64,000 nucleotides of DNA, taken from contig NZ_CP108101.1 in NCBI RefSeq assembly GCF_036195325.1, forward strand, positions 7,316,001-7,380,000, given 5' to 3'. Below, piece after piece: positions 9,089 through 17,060 of the stretch (positions are counted from its first letter, which is position 1; each line of letters begins with the position of its first letter). A program made the position numbers and the translations under genes. The notes beneath the pieces are model-generated. The model ran no database searches. It had not been told where the DNA came from and saw only the letters and a program-made list of their open reading frames with translations. This DNA comes from Streptomyces sp. NBC_00234. Lineage in GTDB: Bacteria; Actinomycetota; Actinomycetes; Streptomycetales; Streptomycetaceae.

Positions 9089-9543
9089 CAGGTGCTGAGC
9101 TGGAACTCGGCGCGGATGCGCTTGCCGACCGGTACGCGCTCCGCGGTGAGCCGGTCGCACAGGGCGACGACGATCTCCATCCCGTGACCGCCGAGGCGGG
9201 CGGGGTCGGGCGCGTAGAGGACGGGGAGCGCGGTGCTGCTGTCGTACACCGTGACGCTGATGCTCTCGGCGGTGCCCTCCAGCTCCAGCAGGTACGGACC
9301 GTGGCTGTAGCGCTCGGCGTTGGTGATCAGTTCGCTCACCGCGAGCATCAGATCGCTACGGGTGTGCTCACGCAGGACGGCGAGCCACTCGGCGACGAGC
9401 CGGGTCAGGAAGCGGTCCGCCAGCGCACGGGCCTGAGCTATGCAGCCCGGCTCGCCCGCGAACACCTCGGCGGTGTGCAGTACCTCCGTGCACCGGAACC
9501 CCTGACCGGGGTCGTCCGGCCGTGAGGTGGCCTGTTCATTCAT
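9088..9543 (-). CDS. RsbW-like ATP-binding protein (anti-sigma-type HATPase)
   Basis: A 151-residue single-domain GHKL ATPase of the RsbW/SpoIIAB type that Streptomyces carries in many copies. Such proteins hold SigB/SigF-type sigma factors or phosphorylate STAS anti-anti-sigma proteins. Seen: N box LAVSELITNAERYS, and G1 region VLYAPDPARLGGHGMEIV with the later G box reduced. ATG 9543 chosen for the GGAG site 8 bases upstream. It lies downstream of a SigF-family gene on the same strand, 129 bases away, and is a natural candidate to control it. A possible SigB-type promoter precedes it. Confidence 0.85.
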   Translation of the reverse strand: MNEQATSRPDDPGQGFRCTEVLHTAEVFAGEPGCIAQARALADRFLTRLVAEWLAVLREHTRSDLMLAVSELITNAERYSHGPYLLELEGTAESISVTVYDSSTALPVLYAPDPARLGGHGMEIVVALCDRLTAERVPVGKRIRAEFQLST

Positions 9544-9596
9544 AGCTCCAGCCAAGGGCGCCGCAGGGAGGTCGGAGACCTGTTCTCGCCGTTCGT

Positions 9597-9621
9597 CTAC
9601 CCGCGTCGAGAGATCCCACTC
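9597..9621 (-). promoter_or_regulatory. possible SigB/SigF-type promoter
   Basis: Read on the minus strand: GAGT, 15 bases, GGGTAG, which fits the GNNT-N15-GGGTA pattern of Streptomyces stress sigma factors. It lies 54 bases upstream of the RsbW-like gene, suggesting that the sigma factor next door feeds back on its possible inhibitor. Confidence 0.4.
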
Positions 9622-9671
9622 CGGGGTATGCCCCCAGATCTTAGACGCTTCGCCCGCCGCCGTGCGGCGGT

Positions 9672-10586
9672 TCAGACCTCCACGCACATTCCGGTGCGCA
9701 GCCGCTGCACGATCCGGCTGAGCAGACGCGACACGTGCATCTGGGAGACCCCCAGCCGGTCACCGATCTGGGACTGCGTCATCTCCTGCCCGAAGCGCAT
9801 CTGCACGATGCTGCGCTCGCGGTCGTCGAGCTTCTCCAGCAGCGGCGCGAGGGTGTGGAGGTTCTCCACGGTCTCCATGCCGGGGTCGGCCTCGCCGAGC
9901 ACGTCGGCGTAGGCCCGCTGGTCCTGGCCGGAGTCGCTGTCCGCCGACGGGGTGTCCAGGGAGCCGGCCGAGTAGCCGTTCGCCGCGACGAGGCCCTCGA
10001 TGATCTCCTCCTCGGGGAGGTCCAGGTGGGCGGAGAGCTCCGCGACCGTGGGGTCGCGGTCCAGCTCCGCCGAAAGCTGCTCCTTGGCCTTCGCCAGATC
10101 GACCCGCAGCTCCTGGAGGCGGCGCGGCACATGGACGGCCCAGGTGGTGTCACGGAAGAACCGCTTGATCTCGCCCACGATGTACGGCACGGCGAAGGTG
10201 GCGAACTCGACCTCCCGCGAGAGGTCGAAGCGGTCGATGGCCTTGATCAGGCCGATCGTGCCCACCTGGATGATGTCCTCGGCCTCGTCACCGCCGCGGT
10301 TGCGGAAGCGGGACGCGGCGTAGCGCACCAGGGAGAGATTCATCTCGATGAGGGTGTTGCGCGCGTACTGGTGCTCCGGCGTCCCCTCTTCGAGGGTCTG
10401 CAGCTCGTCGAAGAATATCCGGGACAGTGCGCGGGCGTCCTGGGGAGCCACCTTCCCGGTGTCCTCGATCCAGGGAAGTGTGCCGGTCCCGGCGGCTGTT
10501 GCGGCACATGTCCGCGTACCGACCTGGTGGTCCTGCGACGCGTCCGCGCCGACCGCTCCGGTGGTTCGCACTGACATTGCCGTCAT
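9672..10586 (-). CDS. SigB/SigF/SigG-family RNA polymerase sigma factor
   Basis: A 304-residue group 3 sigma factor. After about 50 variable residues come region 2 (LVRYAASRFRNRGGDEAEDIIQVGTIGL, given here as its core AEDIIQVGTIGLIKAIDRF), region 3 (VPRRLQELRVDLAKA) and region 4 with the helix-turn-helix TQSQIGDRLGVSQMHVSRLL, the hallmark of the SigB/SigF family. ATG 10586 has GGAGGG 7 bases upstream. The RsbW-like gene follows in the same direction, and a divergent SDR gene starts 202 bases away. Streptomyces has about nine such paralogues for stress and sporulation; which one this is cannot be decided here. Confidence 0.9.
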   Translation of the reverse strand: MTAMSVRTTGAVGADASQDHQVGTRTCAATAAGTGTLPWIEDTGKVAPQDARALSRIFFDELQTLEEGTPEHQYARNTLIEMNLSLVRYAASRFRNRGGDEAEDIIQVGTIGLIKAIDRFDLSREVEFATFAVPYIVGEIKRFFRDTTWAVHVPRRLQELRVDLAKAKEQLSAELDRDPTVAELSAHLDLPEEEIIEGLVAANGYSAGSLDTPSADSDSGQDQRAYADVLGEADPGMETVENLHTLAPLLEKLDDRERSIVQMRFGQEMTQSQIGDRLGVSQMHVSRLLSRIVQRLRTGMCVEV

Positions 10587-10788
10587 GGTGTCGCCCTCCC
10601 AATTGCCGATGGTGTGGAAGCTCGTATGCCCGGCTCCGGCGAAGTCATGCATTCCGGTTTCCTCGGCGCCTTCCGAGGGCGCATCGGGGCCACGCCGGGC
10701 CGTGGCAAACTTGATCGGGGCGTTCGGCCCGTAGTAACGCGGCCTGGCGCAGCCTGTGGCCGGCATCTTCGAGTAACAGAGGAACGGC

Positions 10789-12285
10789 ATGACGGTGACA
10801 GTTGACAGCCCGGAGATCGATCCCGGAGCCGGTGAGTTCGGTCCCGGCATCGACCCTGAGCGGCTTGCCGTCTGCCTGAGCGTGCTCGACGAACTCGACA
10901 CCATCGATGTCGACCACCCGGACGCGATCGCCGTACGCCGTGCCACCGCGGGCGTCTACCGCACGGTGAAGCAGCGCCGCCGCCAGGAGCGCAGGGCCGC
11001 CAAGACCGCCAACGACAAGGCGGTCACGGAGGCCACCGCGACCGGCTCCGCCGTGCGCATCGACGACGAGACCGAGGGCATCCTGCCCTCGTCGGTCACC
11101 GAGGCGGGCCAGATCGCCGGGATACTCGAGCGCCCGCGCTCCTGCTACATCTGCAAGGCGCGGTACGTGGAGGTCGACTACTTCTACCACCAGCTCTGCC
11201 AGAAGTGCGCCGCCGAGAACCGTGCCAAGCGGGACGCCCGCGCCGACCTCACCGGCAAGCGCGCCCTGCTCACCGGTGGCCGCGCCAAGATCGGCATGTA
11301 CATCGCGCTGCGGCTGCTGCGTGACGGTGCGCACACGACCGTCACCACCCGCTTCCCCAAGGACGCCGTCCGCCGCTTCAAGGCCATGGAGGACTCGGCG
11401 GACTGGTTGCACCGCCTGGAGGTGGTCGGCATGGACCTGCGCGACCCCGCACAGGCGGTCGCCGTGGCCGACCAGGTCGCCGAGCAGGGTCCCCTGGACA
11501 TCCTCATCAACAACGCGACGCAGACCGTGCGCCGCCTGCCCTCCGCCTACGCGGCGCTGATCGAGGGCGAGAGCGCCCCGCTCCCCGCGGGGGAGCTCCC
11601 CGCCCACCATGTGATCGGCGCCTTCGGCTCCGGTGCGGTGGACGGTCTGGCCACGCTGCCCGCCGGGATCTCCGGCATCGACGCGCAGCAGGTCGCCGAC
11701 CTGGCTCTGGTCGCGGGCAACGCCAGCGTCGCCCGGCACCTGGACGGCACCGCCATCGACGCGGGCGGTCTGGTCCCCGACGTCGTCCGCACCAACACCT
11801 GGGTGCAGACCATCGAGCAGATCTCCCCGGTGGAGCTGCTCGAAACCCAGCTGTGCAACTACACGGCGCCGTTCATCCTGATCAGCAAGCTCCGCCCGGC
11901 GATGGCCGACGCTGCCAAGAAGTCGGCGAGCGGTCGCGCGTACGTCGTCAACGTCTCGGCGATGGAAGGCGTCTTCGGCCGCGGCTACAAGGGCGCGGGG
12001 CACCCGAACACGAATGCCGCCAAGGCCGCCATGAACATGGTGACGCGGACCAGCGCCCAGGAGATGTTCCAGACCGACGGCATCCTGATGACCTCGGTCG
12101 ACACCGGCTGGATCACCGACGAGCGCCCGCACTTCGACAAGCTGCGTCTCGCCGAGGAGGGCTTCCACGCCCCGCTCGACCTGGTCGACGGCGCCGCCCG
12201 GGTCTACGACCCGATCGTGCGCGGCGAGGGCGGCGAGGACCTGTACGGCTGCTTCCTCAAGGACTACGCACCCGGGAACTGGTAG
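10789..12285 (+). CDS. SDR-fold protein with zinc-ribbon-like insert and altered active site
   Basis: A 498-residue protein. Residues 1-115 are a charged helical region; residues 119-140 hold CYIC, 14 residues, CQKC, a likely zinc site; from about residue 157 a short-chain dehydrogenase fold begins with LLTGGRAKIGMYIA (nucleotide loop) and LINNATQ. The serine of the active site is present in VVNVSAMEG, but the YxxxK motif reads TNAAK (Thr408, Lys412), so the catalytic tyrosine is missing. A roughly 110-residue insertion separates the NNA motif from the serine. ATG start after AGAGGAA. Divergent from the sigma factor; followed by a strong terminator. Role unknown: it may be a non-catalytic or differently wired oxidoreductase. 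Confidence 0.85.
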   Translation: MTVTVDSPEIDPGAGEFGPGIDPERLAVCLSVLDELDTIDVDHPDAIAVRRATAGVYRTVKQRRRQERRAAKTANDKAVTEATATGSAVRIDDETEGILPSSVTEAGQIAGILERPRSCYICKARYVEVDYFYHQLCQKCAAENRAKRDARADLTGKRALLTGGRAKIGMYIALRLLRDGAHTTVTTRFPKDAVRRFKAMEDSADWLHRLEVVGMDLRDPAQAVAVADQVAEQGPLDILINNATQTVRRLPSAYAALIEGESAPLPAGELPAHHVIGAFGSGAVDGLATLPAGISGIDAQQVADLALVAGNASVARHLDGTAIDAGGLVPDVVRTNTWVQTIEQISPVELLETQLCNYTAPFILISKLRPAMADAAKKSASGRAYVVNVSAMEGVFGRGYKGAGHPNTNAAKAAMNMVTRTSAQEMFQTDGILMTSVDTGWITDERPHFDKLRLAEEGFHAPLDLVDGAARVYDPIVRGEGGEDLYGCFLKDYAPGNW

Positions 12286-12310
12286 CCCCGGGCACAGCGA
12301 GTACGACAAA

Positions 12311-12343
12311 AGCGGCGGTCCGTGTCCACGGGCCGCCGTTTTT
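12311..12343 (+). terminator. rho-independent terminator
   Basis: CGGCGGTCCGTG (12313-12324) pairs with CACGGGCCGCCG (12327-12338), one G-T wobble, followed by five T. It ends the SDR-like gene. Confidence 0.85.
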
Positions 12344-12386
12344 CTGTCCCGTTATGCACGCATGCGGCCCCGGTTGAGTGAGATCG

Positions 12387-12415
12387 TTGACTGAAAGTGA
12401 CCCAGGCCATACGTT
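12387..12415 (+). promoter_or_regulatory. vegetative (HrdB-type) promoter
   Basis: TTGACT, a 17-base spacer and TACGTT. Transcription would start near 12422 and lead to the 57-codon gene at 12648. Confidence 0.6.
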
Positions 12416-12647
12416 CTGTCGAGCGCGGGCGCGCTCATTTGGTTAGTCTGGTGACAACGGACGCCACCAAGGAATCCACAAAGACTCCTCGGCCGTCCTG
12501 GGACAGGTCCGTAACCGGACCGCCGTCCCGCCCCCTACGGGCGCCACCGCGACCGAGCTGTTCCTGCCCCTGCCCCGGGGCGCTCGATGCACGGTTTCGG
12601 GCCGTCGCGTCCATGACCCGGGGTTACGCGACACAAAGGAGTGCGCG

Positions 12648-12821
12648 GTGACACCAGAACTGACGAAGTACGAGAAGCGACCGGACGAACGGTACGGAGA
12701 GCGGGCCCGTCGGCCCGAAAAGCTCCGGAACCTCGAGGTCTGGGCGAGGTCCGCACCGATCCGGCTGGCCGGCTACGAGGACGACCTCGCCGAGCCGCAC
12801 ATCCTCCCCGGCATCGACTGA
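12648..12821 (+). CDS. 57-aa charged protein of unknown function
   Basis: GTG 12648 follows AAGGAG with a 6-base spacing, an excellent ribosome site, and the frame runs 57 codons to TGA 12819-12821. The peptide has a basic, Glu/Arg-rich first half (KYEKRPDERYGERARRPEKL) and an acidic C-terminus (EDDLAEPHILPGID); it has no cysteine, signal peptide or membrane helix. Codon third positions are mostly G/C. A promoter 233 bases upstream gives it a long leader. I do not recognise the family. It could be a small regulatory protein or, less likely, a peptide precursor; no modifying enzyme is adjacent. Confidence 0.75.
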   Translation: MTPELTKYEKRPDERYGERARRPEKLRNLEVWARSAPIRLAGYEDDLAEPHILPGID

Positions 12822-12882
12822 CCGCCCACCGGGTCGCTCCACCTCCGGCCCCGCCTTTCCGCGTCAGCGCGAAGGGCGGGGC

Positions 12883-14334
12883 TCAGTGCGGTCCGCCCCG
12901 GCCGCGAGGGCGGGCGGCGAAGGACGGGCCGAGCGAGGCGGGCCGCATGAACTCGCGCACGTAGTCGCGGTGCCACCAGTTTCCGGTCTCCCGCAGCTCG
13001 CGCCAGGAGGTGTACCGGTAGCGGTAGACGCGGGCGCGCACGTGGACCGGCGGCTCGTCGGGGAACGGGTTGTGCCGCAGCAGTCGCAGGGTGTCGCGGT
13101 CGTTCTCCAGCAGCCGTTCGACGAACGGCCCGAACCAGGACCGGGCGTACGCGGGGGAGAGCGCGGCGAACCACATCATCCAGTCCAGCCGCAGGTGGTA
13201 CGGGGCGAACTGGCGAGGCAGCCGTCGGGGATCGCCTGGCTTGCCGCGGAAGCCGTACTCCTGCCAGCGGGTGCCCTCGTGGAGCACCGGTTCGCGGGTT
13301 CCCTCGACGACGACCTCCAGCCGTACCCGGCTGATGCTCCCGAAGGCCCCGTAGGTGTTGACGAGGTGGAGGGGGTCGAAGGACCGGTTCATCACCTGGC
13401 GGCGGGAGAGCAGGTTGCGGGCCGGGCGGTAGCTGAGGGCCACGACCAGGACGGTGACGGCGATGACCACCACCTCGTACCAGAGGGGCGGCGCGGACTG
13501 GGCGGGTGGCTCCCCGGCCACGCGGGACCAGTCGACGGCCGACAGGGCGAGCGTGATGGTGAGCCAGTTCAGCCAGGCGAAGTTGCCCGACAGCACCAGC
13601 CACAGCTGGGTGACGATCATCAGTCCGGCGGCCAGGCTGGCCACCGGCTGCGGGGTGAAGAGCAGGAACGGGACCAGGAGCTGCGTGACGTGGTTGGCAG
13701 CCACCTCCACGCGGTGCACGGGCTTCGGAAGCCGGTGGAAGAACCAGCTCAGCGGGCCCGGCATCGGCTGGGTCTCGTGATGGAACTCCAGGCAGGTCAG
13801 CCGTCGCCAGCAGGAGTCGCCGCGGATCTTGATGAGTCCGGCGCCGAACTCGACGCGGAACAGCAGCCAGCGCAGCAGCCACAGCACGAGCACGGGCGGC
13901 GCCGTGTCGCCGCTGCCGATGAAGACGGCCAGGAAGCCCGTCTCCAGCAGCAGGGACTCCCAGCCGAAGCCGTACCAGACCTGTCCCACCTGGACGATCG
14001 ACAGATACAGCACCCAGGGCAGCGCCCACAGAAGCATTCCGGCCCAGAGCGGGACGTACGCGTCCACTCCCGCGATCAGGGCGAGGGCGACGGCGCAGCC
14101 GGCCCACGCCACGACGGCGAAGAAACGGTCCGAGTAGTGGAGCCGGAAGAGGCCGGGGGCGAGGCGCCAGTGGGTGTGGCGGAGCAGGGCCGGTACGGGC
14201 AGCATCCCGCGTTCGCCGATCAGGGCGCGGAACTGGAGCGCCGCGGCGAGGAACGCGACCAGATAGAGGACGGCGAGCGAGCGCTGGAAGATCAGCCGGC
14301 TCAGCCAGTAGCCATCTGCGGTGAACCACTCCAT
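12883..14334 (-). CDS. lipase maturation factor family membrane protein
   Basis: A 483-residue membrane protein of the lipase maturation factor family (LMF1/2 in animals, where it helps lipases fold in the ER). Seen: several helices over residues 15-330, the conserved-looking GERGMLPV near residue 42, YGFGWESLLLETGFLAVF, RVEFGAGLIKIRGDSCWR with TCLEFHHETQPMP, and a soluble C-terminal domain with PYHLRLDWMMWF and RVYRYRYTSWRE. In bacteria the role is not established. The small ORF at 12648 is convergent. The upstream DUF1990-like gene is 21 bases away on the same strand, so all three minus-strand genes may be one operon. Confidence 0.9.
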   Translation of the reverse strand: MEWFTADGYWLSRLIFQRSLAVLYLVAFLAAALQFRALIGERGMLPVPALLRHTHWRLAPGLFRLHYSDRFFAVVAWAGCAVALALIAGVDAYVPLWAGMLLWALPWVLYLSIVQVGQVWYGFGWESLLLETGFLAVFIGSGDTAPPVLVLWLLRWLLFRVEFGAGLIKIRGDSCWRRLTCLEFHHETQPMPGPLSWFFHRLPKPVHRVEVAANHVTQLLVPFLLFTPQPVASLAAGLMIVTQLWLVLSGNFAWLNWLTITLALSAVDWSRVAGEPPAQSAPPLWYEVVVIAVTVLVVALSYRPARNLLSRRQVMNRSFDPLHLVNTYGAFGSISRVRLEVVVEGTREPVLHEGTRWQEYGFRGKPGDPRRLPRQFAPYHLRLDWMMWFAALSPAYARSWFGPFVERLLENDRDTLRLLRHNPFPDEPPVHVRARVYRYRYTSWRELRETGNWWHRDYVREFMRPASLGPSFAARPRGRGGPH

Positions 14335-14355
14335 CGGTTCCAGTATCGGGCACGG

Positions 14356-14871
14356 TCAGGGCCGGCGGGAGGCGACCGTCCGGCGCAGCGCGCGGCCGAG
14401 GCGGCGTGCGTACCACCGCTGGACCGGCGGGACGAGCGGTCCGGCGAGCCGGGCGTACCAGCAGGCCGGCCGGGAGAAGGCCATGACCGTGAACCACACC
14501 GACCCGTCGTCGGCGAGGTCCACCACGAAGCACTCCTCGCCGCGCTCCGGGTGCCGGTCCAGGGTGCCGTAGGCGAAGCCGATGCGCTCGCTCTCGTACA
14601 CCGCCCAGACCACCTCGCAGGGGGCGGTGACCCGGAGCCGGCCGATGCCCAGGGAGATCGCGACGCCGGTTCCGGCCTCGGCCCGCGGTGCCGTCGCGTT
14701 CACCCCCGCTCCCGCCGCACGGTGCATGCGCCAGCCGGTGACGGCGGCGCCTGCCGCCTCGAAGTCCGCCGTGCCCCGGCCGACCCGGGTCCGGTGGTGG
14801 AGGTGGTGGTAGCCGTCGGGGAGCGGGCCGAGGAGGGTGGCGCCGACCTCGGGGTACGTGAGGGTGCTCAT
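14356..14871 (-). CDS. DUF1990-family protein
   Basis: A 171-residue soluble protein. The opening LTYPEVGATLLGPLPDGYHH and the TRVGRGTADFEAAGAAVTGWRMHR segment fit the DUF1990 family (also found fused to YndJ in bacilli), a START-like small-molecule-binding fold of unknown function. Its ATG overlaps the stop of the YndJ-like gene upstream by 4 bases (14868-14871), so the two are translationally coupled. The final segments carry many aromatic residues typical of a lipid- or pigment-binding pocket, but no ligand is known. Confidence 0.85.
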   Translation of the reverse strand: MSTLTYPEVGATLLGPLPDGYHHLHHRTRVGRGTADFEAAGAAVTGWRMHRAAGAGVNATAPRAEAGTGVAISLGIGRLRVTAPCEVVWAVYESERIGFAYGTLDRHPERGEECFVVDLADDGSVWFTVMAFSRPACWYARLAGPLVPPVQRWYARRLGRALRRTVASRRP

Positions 14872-15704
14872 GCGGTCCTGCCTTCCGGAGGGGTGCGGTC
14901 GTGGAGCCGGCGCCAGGCGAGCACCGAGCAGAGCGCGAAGCCCAGTGCGTTGCCGAGACCGTGGGTGGCGGCCATCCAGGCCAGGGTGGGGTGGGCGATG
15001 CCGGTCGCCTCGCCGAGTGCCCAGCTCAGCGCGAGGACCATGGTGGCGACGAGGACCGCGGCCGAGGTGACGAGCAGGATCCGGGTGGTGCGGTCCGGGC
15101 CGCCGGTGCGCACGGTGCGCAGCGTCAGCAGGGCGACGGACCACATTCCGGCCGTCAGGACGACTGCCCCGGCCAGCTCCGCCCAGTCCCCGAGGAAGTA
15201 GCCGACGAGCACGAGCAGCGTGCCCAGCGGCACGCTCAGCGCGGCGAAGCGGCCGGCCGGAGTGTCGCTGACCCGGCAGAGGAGCCCCGCGACCAGCGCG
15301 GCGGCGAAACCGGCGAAGTGGAAGTGCGGCACGGTCAGCGCCAGGATTCCGAGCTCGAAGCCGAACAGCTCGTGCCCCGAGCGCTCGGCGACCAGAGCGA
15401 GCGCGGCGACCGAGGGCGCCACCAGGGCGGTGTACAGGGCGATCTCCGTGGGATGCGCGCTGCGGGTACGCGCTGCGCGCAGCGGTGCGTGCAGCGCCAG
15501 GGCCACGGCGCCCAGCGCGTAACAGAGGGCGAGCGAGGTGGCGGGGAGACCGCGCGGCAGCCAGAGGGCCACGGCGCCGGGACATGCGAAGAGCGGCCAC
15601 AGCCGCCTCATCCGGTCGAGTTCGGGGGCGTCCATCAGGCGCAGTCCGGCGGGCACGACCACGAGCATGCCCAGCATCACGATCGCATTCACCAGTACGG
15701 ACAC
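14868..15704 (-). CDS. YndJ-like multi-pass membrane protein
   Basis: A 278-residue membrane protein with about nine hydrophobic helices. Two conserved-looking histidine segments, TVPHFHFAGFAAAL and AATHGLGNALGF, match the YndJ family that in some bacilli is fused to DUF1990, here encoded next door in a coupled gene. GTG 15704 has GAGGGGG upstream. It is the first gene of the DUF1990/lipase-maturation-factor operon and is preceded by a strong promoter with two identical-type operators, so its expression is probably tightly repressed. Function unknown. Confidence 0.82.
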   Translation of the reverse strand: MSVLVNAIVMLGMLVVVPAGLRLMDAPELDRMRRLWPLFACPGAVALWLPRGLPATSLALCYALGAVALALHAPLRAARTRSAHPTEIALYTALVAPSVAALALVAERSGHELFGFELGILALTVPHFHFAGFAAALVAGLLCRVSDTPAGRFAALSVPLGTLLVLVGYFLGDWAELAGAVVLTAGMWSVALLTLRTVRTGGPDRTTRILLVTSAAVLVATMVLALSWALGEATGIAHPTLAWMAATHGLGNALGFALCSVLAWRRLHDRTPPEGRTA

Positions 15705-15718
15705 GACGCCCCCTCTTC

Positions 15719-15732
15719 TTGAACGTGTTCAA
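15719..15732. promoter_or_regulatory. operator copy 1 (TTGAACGTGTTCAA)
   Basis: A 14-bp near-perfect palindrome downstream of the predicted transcription start of the YndJ-like operon. Its centre is 40 bp, about four helical turns, from the second copy. Confidence 0.75.
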
Positions 15733-15743
15733 CGGGCGTGCTG

Positions 15744-15772
15744 AGACTATGGCCTTTCTTGAACGCGTTCAA
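15744..15772 (-). promoter_or_regulatory. promoter of the YndJ/DUF1990 operon with operator copy 2
   Basis: On the minus strand TTGAAC, 17 bases, TAGTCT makes a near-ideal vegetative promoter. The -35 box is part of the perfect palindrome TTGAACGCGTTCAA (15759-15772). With copy 1 at 15719-15732 this is a classic TetR-type repression layout. No TetR gene is within the window near it. Confidence 0.75.
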
Positions 15773-15881
15773 GTCCTCTCGGCGTCTGCCGGGGCGGTGA
15801 TGCTTCGGCTTGCGAAGGGGCGCCGTGTGCGGCAGAGATGGGGGGACTCATCGGTTCGAGGTGAACAGGCAGGAGAGCTCC

Positions 15882-16985
15882 GTGCGCTCACCCCAACGTC
15901 CGCGGCGTACCGCGTTCGCCGCCCTGTCCGTCGGCGTCCTCCTCGTCACGGGCTGCGCCCGGGGATCGGGAGGCGGTGAGAACGGCACCGAGGGCACCGC
16001 CGGTGCCCGGGAGCTCTTCCTCCAGCCGGCCGCGGCGCCCGGCCCCGACCCGTTCACCGCCTCTACGGCGGGGTCGCCGCCCCCGGCGGCCACCGCGTCG
16101 CCCGCTGCCCTCGCGGAGGTCAGGACGCGCACCGTCTCCGGCTCCACGCCGGGGCTCTACGGCGGTACCCGGTCCGAGGCGAGCTGCGACGTCGAGGAGC
16201 AACTGCGCTTCCTGACCGAGGACCGCGGCAAGGGCCGCGCCTTCGCGGAAGCCGCCGGAATCCGGCAGAAGGAGATCCCGGCGTTCCTTCGCGGGCTCAC
16301 TCCGGTGCTTCTGCGGGCCGACATCCGCGTCACCGACCACGGGTACGCGGAGGGGTCTCCCGCCCCCTTCCAGTCCGTACTCCAGGCGGGCACCGCCGTG
16401 CTGGCCGACGCGTACGGCATGCCCCGGGTCCGCTGCGCAGGCGGCAATCCGCTCGGTGCGCCGGTCGTCATGAAGGGCTCCCTCGTGCACCGCGGCGACG
16501 AGTGGGCGGGCTACGACCCGAACCGCGTCCTCGTCATCGAGGCCGCCACGCTGGCGCTCGAGGACTTCGTCATCGTGGACGTCGCGGACAACACCTGGAT
16601 CGAACGTCCTGCCGGTGACGACGGGACACAGGACGGGACCCCCGACGACCCGCCGCCCTTCGACCCGGGTGACGGCATCGTGCCCTCGCCCGGCGCGTCC
16701 ACCGCTCCGCCCGGGTCCGCGACACCCGCCCCTCCCGCGGAGACCGGCGGTCCCGGCACGTCCGTGCCGGACGTGCCGGACATGCCGACGGAGGGTCCCG
16801 GGGACGGGGGCGTGGACGTGCCTGTCGAGGAGGTCGCGGAGGTGCCCGTGGACGAGCCGGACCTCACTCCGCCCGACGCGGCCGACGACCCCGGCGGGGA
16901 TCCGTCGGGGGAGGGGCGGTACCCGGACGGAGCAGTGCCGTCGGTGCCGGATGAGCCCGGCGCCTCGGAGCCGTACGTGGGTTGA
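15882..16985 (+). CDS. DUF6777-type lipoprotein
   Basis: A 367-residue exported lipoprotein. GTG 15882 is preferred over GTG 15861 because GGAG lies 6 bases upstream and it gives a compact lipoprotein signal (RRTAFAALSVGVLLVTGC, lipid cysteine near residue 26). The middle domain (about 100-240) has the pattern YGGTR, CDVEEQLRFL, VLLRADIRVTDHGY and NPNR-like YDPNRVLVIE that I associate with DUF6777, function unknown. The C-terminal third is a disordered Pro/Asp/Gly-rich tail. A SpoIIE phosphatase gene follows in the same direction; DUF6777 proteins in Streptomyces are often near signalling kinases or phosphatases, but the link is an inference. Confidence 0.82.
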   Translation: MRSPQRPRRTAFAALSVGVLLVTGCARGSGGGENGTEGTAGARELFLQPAAAPGPDPFTASTAGSPPPAATASPAALAEVRTRTVSGSTPGLYGGTRSEASCDVEEQLRFLTEDRGKGRAFAEAAGIRQKEIPAFLRGLTPVLLRADIRVTDHGYAEGSPAPFQSVLQAGTAVLADAYGMPRVRCAGGNPLGAPVVMKGSLVHRGDEWAGYDPNRVLVIEAATLALEDFVIVDVADNTWIERPAGDDGTQDGTPDDPPPFDPGDGIVPSPGASTAPPGSATPAPPAETGGPGTSVPDVPDMPTEGPGDGGVDVPVEEVAEVPVDEPDLTPPDAADDPGGDPSGEGRYPDGAVPSVPDEPGASEPYVG

Positions 16986-17060
16986 CGGCGGCCGGCGTGC
17001 GGACGGGGGTGAGGGTGCGGGCCACAGGGTGGCTCGAAGAATCGGACAATTGATGGCAGA

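Larger units (their letters stand above)
12286..12647. other. 362-base intergenic region with terminator, promoter and long leader
   Basis: Contains the terminator of the SDR-like gene, a good vegetative promoter (12387-12415) and then some 225 bases of untranslated leader before the small ORF at 12648. A GC hairpin (GAGCGC, GGGC, GCGCTC at 12421-12436) sits right at the predicted transcript start. No known RNA family was recognised. Confidence 0.6.
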
